DNA of 64,000 nucleotides, taken from NCBI RefSeq assembly GCF_018991925.1, contig NW_024737042.1, positions 19,840,795-19,904,794 on the forward strand, given 5' to 3'. How positions within the stretch are numbered: position 1 is the stretch's first letter; the number at the start of each line of letters is the position of its first letter. The DNA comes from Homarus americanus (Eukaryota; Arthropoda; Malacostraca; Decapoda; Nephropidae). The position numbers and the translations under genes are program-made. Of this stretch, positions 21,023 to 30,519 are shown piece after piece. The notes beneath the pieces are model-generated. The model was given only the letters and a program-made list of their open reading frames with translations. It did no database searches and was not told where the DNA came from.

Positions 21023-21075
21023 TATTATTATTATCATTATTGTTGGTGTTGTTGCTGTTGTTGTTGTTGTTGTTG
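20965..21075. repeat. (TTA)n and (TTG)n tracts
   Basis: TTA/TTAT repeats from about 20970 to 21040 pass into a GTTGTT array to about 21074. No gene is present. Confidence 0.9.
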
Positions 21076-21348
21076 CCTTACCACCAACTATTGGGCAGGG
21101 TTCCTGTTTTTGGTGCTGTCTTTTTCTGTCTGTCTGTGTCCCCAAAGTAACTCGAGAATGGATGTGTGGATATGACCAACATGTGACAAAGCAACTTTTT
21201 ATGCAAATCGCGTCAAAATTCACCAAGTGTTGCCAAGGTAACGGTTTTTCGGCGGTTAAGGAAAACGATAAGAGGAGTCTCCAGCTATGACTATATTAAT
21301 TTAGAGTTACAGATTAAGTAGTTCGTTATGCCTACTGGCATTACTCGT
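21076..21348. other. Unassigned spacer
   Basis: No recognisable feature before the TAG-rich flank of D1. Confidence 0.4.
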
Positions 21349-21393
21349 AGTAGTATTAATGATAAAAGTAGTAGTAGTAGTAGTTGTAGTTGT
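21349..21393 (+). repeat. TAG-rich flank, left copy of duplicated target
   Basis: AGTAGTATTAATGATAAAAG followed by TAG and TTGTAG units. A close copy occurs at 22431-22474, after D2. Together they bracket the D1-D2 tandem. Confidence 0.8.
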
Positions 21394-22044
21394 AGAACCG
21401 ACCCTCCTTCCATTGGATGGTGAGATCTTCCAACATAGGACTTCAAACACATCTAACGAAGCCCGTGTTGACGTCAGTGCTCGAGGATTCTGGACGCGGG
21501 CACAGCAAGCTTTCTTCGACATCAGGATTTTTCATCCCATGGCCGCATGTCACCGTAACCTAGCTCTCGATGCTGCACATAGGAGGAACGAGAACGACAA
21601 GAGAAGGGCATATGGGGAGAGAATTCAAAACGTTGACCAAGGCAGCTTCACTCCTCTAGTGTTCACAACCTCTGGTGGGATGGGACCAAGTGCAAGATGT
21701 TTCTACGCCAGACTCGCGGAGGTGATCTCCGAACAGAAGCAGTAGCCCAGGAGTTATGTTACAGCCTGGATGAGATGTCGACTGTCTTTCTCTCTCCTTC
21801 GGTCGACTTTGCTCTGCCTCAGGGGAACGAGAGCCTCTGCCCCAATTCCGACAACTGCTGCAGATATTGACTATGAGGCTACAGTCACTGAATGCCGCAT
21901 AGATCTGCGGCTCAACTAACCCAACACAGATAGGATAACTACTTATGTATTAGGATATTTAATATTAAGGTAATTAAATGGTGGCGAAGGTGTGGCTATT
22001 GGGGGAGGCTGGAGGCCACGTTTTAAAAAAAATAAATAAAAATA
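21394..22044 (+). mobile_element. LINE family D (RLE type), truncated copy D1
   Basis: A 5'-truncated copy of the element better seen at 28.6-30.3 kb. It starts inside the C-terminal nuclease-like domain and keeps an open frame through 21745 reading EARVDVSARGFWTRAQQAFF, DIRIFHPMA and NENDKRRAYGERIQ. This fits the restriction-like endonuclease (RLE) pattern of early-branching LINEs: an aspartate followed about 16 residues on by Asp-x-x in a hydrophobic strand, then lysine/arginine. A degenerate tail follows, then a 3' UTR ending GGAGGCTGGAGGCCACG plus an A-rich run, and directly after it (TAG)n. Confidence 0.78.
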
Positions 22045-22071
22045 TAGTAGTAGTAGTAGTAATAGTAGTAG
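22045..22071 (+). repeat. (TAG)n between D1 and D2
   Basis: Nine TAG-type units with one TAA interruption separate the A-rich tail of D1 from the truncated start of D2. Confidence 0.9.
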
Positions 22072-22428
22072 CGGGATGGGACCAAGTGCAAGATGTTTCT
22101 GCGCCAGACTCGCGGAGATGATCTCCGAACAGAAGCAACAGCCCAGAAGTTATGTTACAGCCTGGATGAGATGTCGACTGTCTTTCCCTCTACTTCGGTC
22201 GGCTTTGCTCTGCCTCAGGGGAACGAGAGCTTCTGCCCCAAAGCCGACAACAGCTGAAGATATTGACTATGAGGCTACAATCACTGAATGCCGCATAGAT
22301 CTGCGGCTCAACTAATTCAACACATCTAGGATAGCTACTTATGTATTAGGCTATTTAATATTAAGGTAATAAAATGGCGGTGAAGGTGTGGCTATTGGGG
22401 GAGGCTGGAGGCCACGATTAAAAAAAAT
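22072..22428 (+). mobile_element. LINE family D, truncated copy D2
   Basis: Starts in the middle of the last coding block (GMGPSARCFCARLAEMISEQ reading, which in D1 is preceded by the nuclease-like domain) and runs through the same 3' UTR, ending GAGGCTGGAGGCCACGATTA plus A7. It is head-to-tail with D1 and about 95% similar over the shared part by eye. The first base after the TAG tract matches the element at the TAG/GGG boundary, suggesting microhomology at the 5' junction. Confidence 0.82.
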
Positions 22429-22474
22429 TAGTAGTAGTAGAATTAATGATAAAAGTAGTAGAAGTTGTTGTAGT
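22429..22474 (+). repeat. TAG-rich flank, right copy of duplicated target
   Basis: GTAGTAGTAGAATTAATGAT and AAAAGTAGTAG, then GTTGTAG units. Closely matches 21349-21393, allowing for TAG copy-number change. Confidence 0.8.
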
Positions 22475-24652
22475 ATTATAGAAAAAAGGCTACATAGATA
22501 TCAAGTTATAGTTCATGAAAGATTCGTCATCTGATGTTTGTTTTAACACTGTCCTTAAAGAAAAAGGTCTGGCTGGTTGACGAATTCTTCATAAAAATCC
22601 ATATTTCCAAAATTTGTCTATTCGGTGAGGTGTGAGAAGTGATGAGTTTTTACTCGGCCTCTCAAATTATACTTAATTGATGGTGAAACCTCTGGCCCTG
22701 TAAAATTATAGAGTAACAGAAAACGTGTCAGTGATCGCCTTTTTTATACATGTTTTCTTCTTCTATTGTGGTTTTGGACGATTCCCGAGAATTTTAGTGG
22801 CTAATTTATATCCATGTTTGTGACGAAACTTTAGCCATAAAATATTTAGAACATAAATCTGTCCTCATGCTCTTTATAGAACACGATGTGAAATATAAAT
22901 GTTACTTTGCGGCTACGGTTTGCTTAGTACAAGTGATACAAAAATACGGCAAATTTCTATGTATGACGAGAGAATAAAACGTTTACTTGATTTGATATTT
23001 TAAGACGAAAGTTGTACCATGGAATACTTTCTTTTGTATAATATAAAAACAAAATTTCCATTACTTACGATTCGCAAGACATTATGAGTGATGGTGTGAC
23101 AGCCAGCAACACCTTTATGACACCACCCTAACCCATCAACAGTGTAATAAGGACTCACCGGGACTCACACTATATCTTTAATATTTTTTTTCTTTAACTG
23201 CTTTTCAATAAATACTTCTTCAAAAAGGAATGGACTTAGTTTTTCTCTCCTGCATTCGTTTCTTTCTTTCTTTCTTTCTTTCTTTTTTTTTCTTTCTTTC
23301 TTTCTGTCCTTCTTTCTTTCAACTAGTAACTCTTAATTAGTATTATGTCAGTTTTCTCATGGAAAACAGGTAATTGGCTTCATATTTTAAAAGGTGCATC
23401 CCAGTTCTCCTTATATGCAGTAACAGCCCTTCGTCACTAGGAATAGATTAATAGACTGGAAAGAAATGCATCAGACATAGAAAACAAACAGGGAATAAAA
23501 CCAGCCATTATAACTTTAGTAACCAAGTAATTAGACCTTTTAGATATAACCAAACGACCCCGATTATACAATAAGAATTATAATACAAATGATCACGTAT
23601 TACTGTCCTGAAAGGAAAATTTATTATCTTGTGTATGAAATTTTGATAAAGTTACACACACACACACACACACATACACACACACACACGCACACAGTTA
23701 TGAACGGGCAGTAAGAGTACACATAACTATTCGTAAAGAAATATTAACCTTATTAGTTACCAGACCAGGGGCAATTTAATCTTCCTTACCGTGACCCTCA
23801 GAAATAAAATAACACATTATCTCGTTAACCTGAGCTGTAATCACCGTAGCAGTACTGTGATGACACCTCCCCCGCTTCCCTTACTCTTAGATGACTTATA
23901 TTACTGTAGCATAAAGGCGAAAATAATCCCAAGACAGTGTTCCCTCTGCCTTTCTTTTCCCATATTGTTTCTCTTAATAGTTACGTTGCCTCCTTAGCGA
24001 CACCTGTACTGTAAGACCCGGTGTGTGTGTGTGTGTATGTGTCCACTAAAAGAGCACGGTGTATCAAGCAGCTGATGGTGATCCTGCCTGTTGTGTGAGG
24101 GGTGCCACCCTCCTCTACCAGTTGGATTAGCTAGTCAGGACTTTTTTTTTTTTGCACGGAAGAGTGACCAGGTGGGAGCATGCCGAGTCGAGTGCCACTT
24201 TAGCCAGTGGCACCCGGCTCCTGGGGTCGAAGCAGGAACCTGAAGTTTTGAAAACACAGGTGTGCTTTTACTGCCACCCAAAAGGAAAAATGTTTGAAAT
24301 ATGTATTAAGAGCGTAAACTAAGATTTACGATGAAAACAGCTGCAGGAGAATACACAATCCTCCTCAGAAAGTCTGCAAGAGGAGGGACGTGCGTGCTGG
24401 TGGGCAAGAGTTAGTAGAGAAGCCCGTGTTTTTAAGAAGGGCAAATATTACCTGGGGCTTCACCCAGTATACTCCAGCCTACACCACACCCGGCAAGTGT
24501 CGCTCTCACTAACGAACATGTGGTCTGAAGAGTCTAGACGTATTTTTATATATTTGCTTAAGATGGAAAAGATTTACCGCGGCCCAGTTTTAGGGTGTCT
24601 TCTGATTACGCTGTGTATGGGTGGATCTTAGGATGGCGGAGAAGGGCGGAGG
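22475..24652. other. Unassigned region with microsatellites
   Basis: About 2.2 kb, AT-rich. It contains (TTTC)n at about 23260-23320, (CA)n at 23653-23697, (GT)n at 24018-24038 and a T12 run near 24143. The stretch 24140-24260 has the look of a small dispersed repeat (CCAGTGGCACCCGGCTCCTGG), but no second copy lies in the window. No coding region is recognised. Confidence 0.45.
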
Positions 24653-25084
24653 ATGGGAGCTATGGGAAAGGGAAGGCAGGGCAGTGAAGTAGGGGGATGG
24701 TATATGGGTAAGGGAGGAGTAAGGAGATGCTGTACTAGGAGGTCGCTGCAGAGACACGCTGTTTATCATAGGAGAAATATTGCTGGCGTGTGGAGCGGGC
24801 GAGACTCAAGGCCGGCCGGAATACCTAATGTAGGAAACATCATGAGAGTCCGCACGCCCCCAGCTCCTTGTACCCTCACACTGTTACACTTCCTCCCTCG
24901 CTTTCCCATACACGTTGTTGCACCTCTCACATTCACCCACCCACACCTTTATTCCCCACATCTGCATAACCAAGTGTGCTTCTCTGTCTTAGGTGAGGAT
25001 ATACTGTACTGTAATGGACAGTGTTTGGAGAGAGTCACAGCCATACGAATATCGTTTGTAAATCATACCCTAATTAAAAGATGA
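24653..25084 (+). other. 143-codon open frame, unrecognised
   Basis: The longest open frame in the 22.5-28.5 kb gap. Its start is glycine/arginine-rich, the middle proline/histidine-rich, and there is no domain, signal peptide or membrane segment I can recognise. It sits in a locally GC-richer patch, which lengthens frames by chance. No splice or codon-bias evidence supports it, so I list it only as a possible exon. Confidence 0.15.
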
Positions 25085-26891
25085 AGGCTTACGTAATACT
25101 TATTATTTGCATAAGTTACTATCATTTAACGTTAGGTTTAATTTACACAAGTAATTAAGAAAGAAAAATAAATTTGTCTTTAAGTTGATGTGTCATGATT
25201 ATAGTTTTTATCGATGAAGGGAAACAGATAAATGAAGAACGTTTACAGAAAGAATGACAGTATTGTGTTACAGCCAGAGACCAATAACCTTCTTGACATT
25301 GACATTTACTATTTTTGACCACCAGAAAACCTTATACAGGTGTACTGCTGAAGACGACCGAACGTTCATCAAACAAAATAAATTATTGCCAACCTTAAGA
25401 GGAATACGCCAGAGGACATTAACTTTTCTAAATAAAATCCGTGAGTGATGAGGGATCCTTACACACAAAAAATGAAAAAAAAGATTAATAAACTCGCAGA
25501 CACTTTTTCAAGGTTTATTTTTTTATATATTATATATCTTCAAGGAGAGGTTACCATTTGCTGACATCTTTCATTCATTGTACAGTCAACTTCTATTAAA
25601 AAATCAAACACTATTCATTCATTCTAAACGGAAAACAGTTACTAAGAAACAATCACCTAAACAATGTTGATATAACAATAATATTTATGGGTTTCATAAC
25701 ACATACGTTTCGAGTTAATGTCTGAAAAACAATTATGATTTATTAAGTCTGGCTCGGAGATGCAGTAGAGTGTAGATGTGATAATTGGTTGATTATCTGT
25801 TGGCAGCCATCTTATATGTATGTCTAAGATTAATATTTTTTGTCTTTTTATTCGAGTATTTTATTTTGTAATATATTCTTAATTGTCGTGTAAATATATG
25901 TTATAGGAGTTAATAGCACACCATTTCGTCTGTACAGTAATATAACTTTATTTTAATCAGTTTATACTGTTGATGTCAACATGAATTACTGATAATTCCC
26001 TCTGCTGACGTCATCGAGAAGTGAGATTGCCGAACTCAGAAGACCACATTAACATAGATATATTTAATAAGTCTCTCTCTCTCTCTAAATAATCTACATA
26101 ATATTCTTCAGTGGCCTGAAACATTTTCACGTTCGATAAAATGATCGTCGTTCATACTATACAACCAATATTTGCAAAAGTTTTTCTTTCTTTATTGACT
26201 CATTGTTCTTTCTGTTGACACATGTACAGCCTTTCCCATCAGCGTGCACCTGCTTCACTTAGTTGATCTGCATCGGTTTATGCGGGTTCAGTGGAGCAAA
26301 GTGAATGATTTACCGAATGGCGCCGAGATGTGCAAGCCATGAGTTCATTCTCACTTTCCACTACTGTCATCTACCTTCTACCAGTACTCATAATTATCTA
26401 CCCCTACAATCACTAGCTTCATCACAATCGTCACCATCACATTCTCTATCACTGTCGCCTGCCACCATCAGCCGCGGATGCTTGCTGCACTGATGAGACT
26501 TAAAGATACCTTGACATTATATTGAGTTAAAATTTGACTAAGTTCTTTATTTTTACCCAGTCAAGTATGTATGTTGTATGTCCGTGAGTACGAACAGTAC
26601 ATACTAGCAGACGTTTAACAAACGTCTATTGGCTATTCCAAGCACATATATTCCAATAGCTACGACAATATTAAAAAAGGTTGAGTTTGTAACTTACATT
26701 TTGGTGTTTGTTCACCTTGAATAAGCTTTTATTTATTTATTTATTTATTTACTTATTTATTTAACTATTTATTTATTTATTTATTTATTTATTTATTAAT
26801 GTTTTGCCCTTTTCACTGAAGTCAGTTCAGGTGGTTAAGCCTTTTGGTCAACGTGGAAAGTGGGACATATTACCCTACCTACAAAAGCTTC

Positions 26892-26892
26892 C

Positions 26893-26936
<44 letters not shown>

Positions 26937-26937
26937 T
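26892..26937 (+). repeat. (TTA)n microsatellite
   Basis: About fourteen TTA units, encoding an artefactual tyrosine run in one frame. Confidence 0.95.
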
Positions 26938-27004
26938 GTTTGATTATTTTCATCTTGAATATGGGTCAAGGATGAAATCTGGACAAACAGTGTAAGCTAT
27001 TATC

Positions 27005-27260
27005 CAGTTTCCTCTGCCTTTTCCTCTTCCTCCTCATTTCCCTTTCCACTATACCTCTTACTTTCTTCTTACCCTTTCTCTTTCCTTCCACTACCTTTTC
27101 CTTCGCTTCTCCCTCCTCTTTCTTTTATTCTTACCCTCCCTTATCCTCTTCCACCTCCTCCTCTTAACTTCTTTTCTTTTCCTCCTTCTTCTCCCTCTTC
27201 TTTACTGCCTTTCTCCTCCTCCTCCTCCTCCTCTTACCTGCCCTCTTCTTCCTCAACATC
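27005..27260 (+). repeat. Pyrimidine-rich (CTT/CCT)n tract
   Basis: About 250 bp with very few purines on the plus strand, ending in (CTC)7. It has the mirror-like composition associated with triplex-forming DNA, although exact mirror symmetry was not checked. Confidence 0.85.
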
Positions 27261-28562
27261 CTCTATATAAGTTCTTGTCCTTGGTCAGGTCAGTCAGCAA
27301 AGGAGGGTTTAGGAGGGGGGTGAGGGCTGCTCTGTGGTCGATGTCCTCCCGAACGAATCGGATTAGTTAATTGGATAAAGTCCTGGAGAATAAACTGTGC
27401 GGGCAGGGGCCTTCTTGTGAAGTCCCCCGCCCTCTCCTCTCCCCGGCCTTTGTCTGCTCTGGCCCAGTCATTTCTTATTGACCCAGTCTTTATATATTAT
27501 TTTATATTTATATATTACTTCTCCCAGTTTTATTCTATTACTTGCCCCAGTCTTTCTGTATTACTGCCCCAATCTAAGATGTTATAACATTATTTCTTTA
27601 TTAGTACTCCACTCTTTATTCCCGTTCCAGTCTTTACTAATGCCCCAGTCTTTATTACTGCCTCAATCTTTGACCTCTATTTTATAAGTTTTATTACTAT
27701 TTTATTTTTGTCAATTTGTTATAGTTTTTTTTATATAGTAATGGTTTATGTCTGTCATTTTCATTATGTTTCTTCTGCAATCATTAGTCTTTATATGAAC
27801 TAATGAGGGAAAGACTTTTATAACAGTTTATTCTGCTTCTCGGTCTGTCTTAACATTTGCCTCTTAAGAGAAAAACATACATGAATCGAGTGAGCCAATT
27901 ATGATGATACTTGGAGGATGGGTTGGGAGCTGACTAAAGAAATCACCTGTATATGTTACGTGAATATAGGGCGTTTAATTTCTTTGATCTTATGTTATGT
28001 TCACCTTTGATCATTGACCTTTTACTCGCCTTAGTTTGCTTCTTTGGTTACTTTTTAAAGTCTCCTATGAATTTATTTTTGTTTTGCTCTATATATACAT
28101 CTCGTTTTTTCTTTTACTTTTAATTTAATGCATAAAACCCCAGATTAACTGTAAGATAATTAAGTGACACCTTCTATATTTACTGTTCTACTTAATGTAC
28201 AAGTCAAGTTTCATCCAAATTCGTTACTTCATAGTTCCCTTTCTGTCACTTACAAGCAAACACTATCTGAACAAGACAATCCTAGCTACAAACACCTACT
28301 CATAAAGACAGATAGAGACATACAAACGCATATACTGTATACAATCACACAGAGCAGTACATCCCCCCAAAAATTTTATTTTGTTGATATATTTGAAGGC
28401 CTCTTATTATGGGTTGGATACTGTACAATTAGGTATGTTATTTTTTTATATTGTTTAATTTAATTATTTGTTTATTTATCTACGTATTAATTGTTATGAT
28501 TTATTACTTTCTGAGGTTAATAGACGGGTTTTGAGGTATTTATAGTCATGTTATGAATACAA

Positions 28563-28600
28563 TTACTATTATTATTATTAGTAGTAGTAGTAAAAAAAAG
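28563..28600 (+). repeat. (TTA)n-(TAG)n-A8 tract before D3
   Basis: ATTATTATTATTA, then four TAG units and an A8 run, directly followed by the truncated start of family D copy D3. Confidence 0.9.
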
Positions 28601-28603
28601 GAA

Positions 28604-29060
28604 CAACACAGGGGGACCCTGTTGCAATGGCAATGTATGCAATTGGCCTATCAGTGCTCCAACAAGAAATAAAATTTGAAACAACTGGGGTCAAACAAGT
28701 AGCATATGCTGATGACCTTACAGGAGCAGGAAAAGTTGAGGACATCAAAAACTGGTGGGACCTGGTAACATCGCGAGGTCCACAAATAGGGTACCACCCA
28801 AACGCCAGCAAGTCCTTCCTCATCGTGAAGCCAGAACATTATGAACGGGCAATGGAGATTTTTGGCGAAGTGAGGTCAAAATAACTAAGAACGGCCAAAG
28901 ACATCTAGGCGCAGTAATTGGCACTACGGACTTCAAGACCGAGTACGTAGCGGAGAGGTGAATGAGTGGGTTAGTGAAATCCAAGCTCTGTCTGAGATTG
29001 CAACACAGAGCCACATGCGGCCTTGGCTGCATTCACCCATGGAGTCAAGCAGCGTTGAAA
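28604..29060 (+). pseudogene. LINE D3: reverse transcriptase palm
   Basis: Starts within TTQGDPVAMAMYAIGLSVLQ, the QGDP(L)AMAMYA block, and continues to VKQVAYADDLTGAGKVEDIK with an intact YADD catalytic pair. Then come NWWDLVTSRGPQIGYHPNAS and KSFLIVKPEHYERAMEIFGE. After a frame change near 28880 the reading ITKNGQRHLGAVIGT follows. The upstream RT motifs and any N-terminal DNA-binding zinc fingers are absent because of 5' truncation. Confidence 0.85.
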
Positions 29061-29660
29061 CTACCTGATGTGTACTATCCCTGATATCGGACCTCCTCCA
29101 CCCTGGAAGAAGTTATCAGTGTCAATTTCATTCCTAAATTAGTGAAACACCCTGACTTAACCCCAGCAGAAAGAGCACTCTTGCACTTCCACCAAGACTG
29201 GGAGGATGGGACTACCAATCCAGAGGAGAATGCTGCCACCGAACATCAAAATTCACTTAAGCTCACGGCAGCCCTCACTGTCTACATAATAGCCCAGAAT
29301 GCAATAGGGGAGGGATACCAGTGAAGTAAATAAGATTCGTAGGTCCATTACGACAGATCGACAGCACTGCCAAATGATATGTTGCAGCAACTGTTGCTGC
29401 AGGTACCAGAAAATTTGAAAAAAAAGTAGCTATAGCACAGGAGGTGGGCGCCTTGAACTGGTTAACTACGTTACCGATAAGGGCAAATGGTTTCAGTCTT
29501 AATAAACAAGAATTTACAGATGCCATTGCTCTAAGGTACGGTTGGCCAGTAGAAGGTTTGCCTCCCAATGTATGTGTGGCTCTTCCTATGATGGCGATCA
29601 CGCCATGGTGTGCAAGAAAGGGGCTTCATATGCATGAGGCATGACGAGGTAAGAGACCTT
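29061..29660 (+). pseudogene. LINE D3: thumb/linker and CCHC zinc motif
   Basis: Several frames carry family sequence: HPDLTPAERALLHFHQDWED at 29145-29205, then LNWLTTLPIRANGFSLNKQE and FTDAIALRYGWPVEGLPPN at 29450-29570. In the adjacent frame at about 29571-29615 the reading CMCGSSYDGDHAMVCKKG gives C-x-C-x7-H-x3-C. A zinc motif just before the nuclease is characteristic of RLE-bearing LINEs. Confidence 0.78.
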
Positions 29661-30235
29661 CACCACAAATATGTTGAAGGAAATCTGCCGGGATGTCATG
29701 GTAGAACTGACCCTCCTTCCATTGGATAGTGAGATCTTCCAACACAGGACTTCGCCATCTAACGAGGCCCGTGTGGACGTCAGTGCTCGAGGATTCTGCA
29801 TGCGGGGACAGCAAGCTTGCTTCGACATCAGGATTTTTGATCCCATGGCCGCATGTCACCGTAACCTAGCTCTCGATGCTGCACATAGGAGGAACGAGAA
29901 CGACAAGAGAAGGGCATATGGGGGAGAGAATTCAAAACGTTGATCAAGGCAGCTTCACTCCTCTAGTGTTCACAACCTCTGGTGGATGGGACCAAGTGCA
30001 AGATGTTTCTACGCCAGACTCGCGGAGGTGATCTCCGGAACAGAAGCAGCAGCCCAGAAGTTATGTTACAGCCTGGATGAGATGTCGACTGTCTTTTTCT
30101 CTCCTTCGGCGGCTTTGCTCTGCCTCAGGGGAACGAGAGCTTCTGCCCCAACTCCGACTACTGCTGCAGATATTGACTATGAGGCTACTGTCACTGAATG
30201 CCGCATAGATCTGCGGCTCAACAAATTTAACACAG
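29661..30235 (+). pseudogene. LINE D3: restriction-like endonuclease domain
   Basis: The frame 29671-29943 reads KEICRDVMVELTLLPLDSEI, EARVDVSARGFCMRGQQACF and DIRIFDPMAACHRNLALDAA, ending RNENDKRRAYGG before a one-base frameshift. Candidate catalytic residues are the Asp of ARVDV and the Asp of FDIRIF, followed by basic residues, by analogy with the PD...D/E-x-K core of RLE domains. After the shift, TSGG-(M)GPSARCFYARLAEVIS and CRLSF-type sequence follows. In intact elements this nuclease nicks the target to prime reverse transcription. Confidence 0.7.
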
Positions 30236-30340
30236 ATATGATAGCTTCTTATGTATTTGGATATTTAATATTAAAATTAAATGGTGGCGAAGGTGTGGCT
30301 ATTGGGAGGCTGGAGGCCACTTTAAAAAAAAAAAAAAAAT

Positions 30341-30368
30341 TTATTACTATTAGTAGTAGTAGTAGTAG
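30341..30368 (+). repeat. (TAG)n between D3 and D4
   Basis: TTTATTACTAT then six TAG-type units. Same arrangement as between D1 and D2. Confidence 0.9.
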
Positions 30369-30490
30369 ATCCGCGGCTCAATTAACACAGCTAGGGTAGC
30401 TACTTTTGTATTAGGATATTTAATATTAAGGTAATAAAATGGTGTCAAAGGTGTGGCTATACGGGGAGGTTGGAAGCCACGTAATAAAAA
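30369..30490 (+). mobile_element. LINE family D, 3' end copy D4
   Basis: Only the last ~120 bp of the element, starting ATCCGCGGCTCAA (AGATCTGCGGCTCAA in longer copies) and ending GGTTGGAAGCCACG plus A-rich tail. It is head-to-tail behind D3 and followed by another TAG array at 30491-30519. The start at GAT after TAG again suggests microhomology with the repeat. Confidence 0.82.
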
Positions 30491-30519
30491 AGTAGTCGTA
30501 GTATTAGTAGTAGTAGTAA
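30491..30519 (+). repeat. (TAG)n after D4
   Basis: AGTAGTCGTAGTATTAG then TAG units. Confidence 0.85.

Larger units (their letters stand above)
25085..28560. other. Unassigned AT-rich region with simple repeats
   Basis: No gene is recognised. Contents: (CT)6 near 26070; (TTTA)n at 26730-26797; (TTA)14 at 26892-26937; a pyrimidine-rich CTT/CCT tract at 27005-27260; and at 27475-27680 several degenerate 20-30 bp units around the phrase GCCCCAGTCTTTATTACT. The remainder is AT-rich and unique-looking. Confidence 0.5.
28601..30340 (+). mobile_element. LINE family D (RLE type), longest copy D3
   Basis: A 5'-truncated element of 1.74 kb in plus orientation, from the RT palm to the 3' UTR, ending GGAGGCCACTTT plus A15. 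It is preceded by (TAG)4-A8 and followed by (TAG)n. Its layout is RT palm, C-x-C-x7-H-x3-C zinc motif, then RLE-like nuclease. That order is the one known from R2/R4/NeSL/CRE-type LINEs, which often have sequence-specific targets. All frames are broken in several places. Confidence 0.8.

Noticed and set aside
24653..25084. Host gene candidate of 143 codons
   Set aside because: No recognisable domain, a local GC patch explains the length, and no splice context is visible; kept only as a very low-confidence entry.
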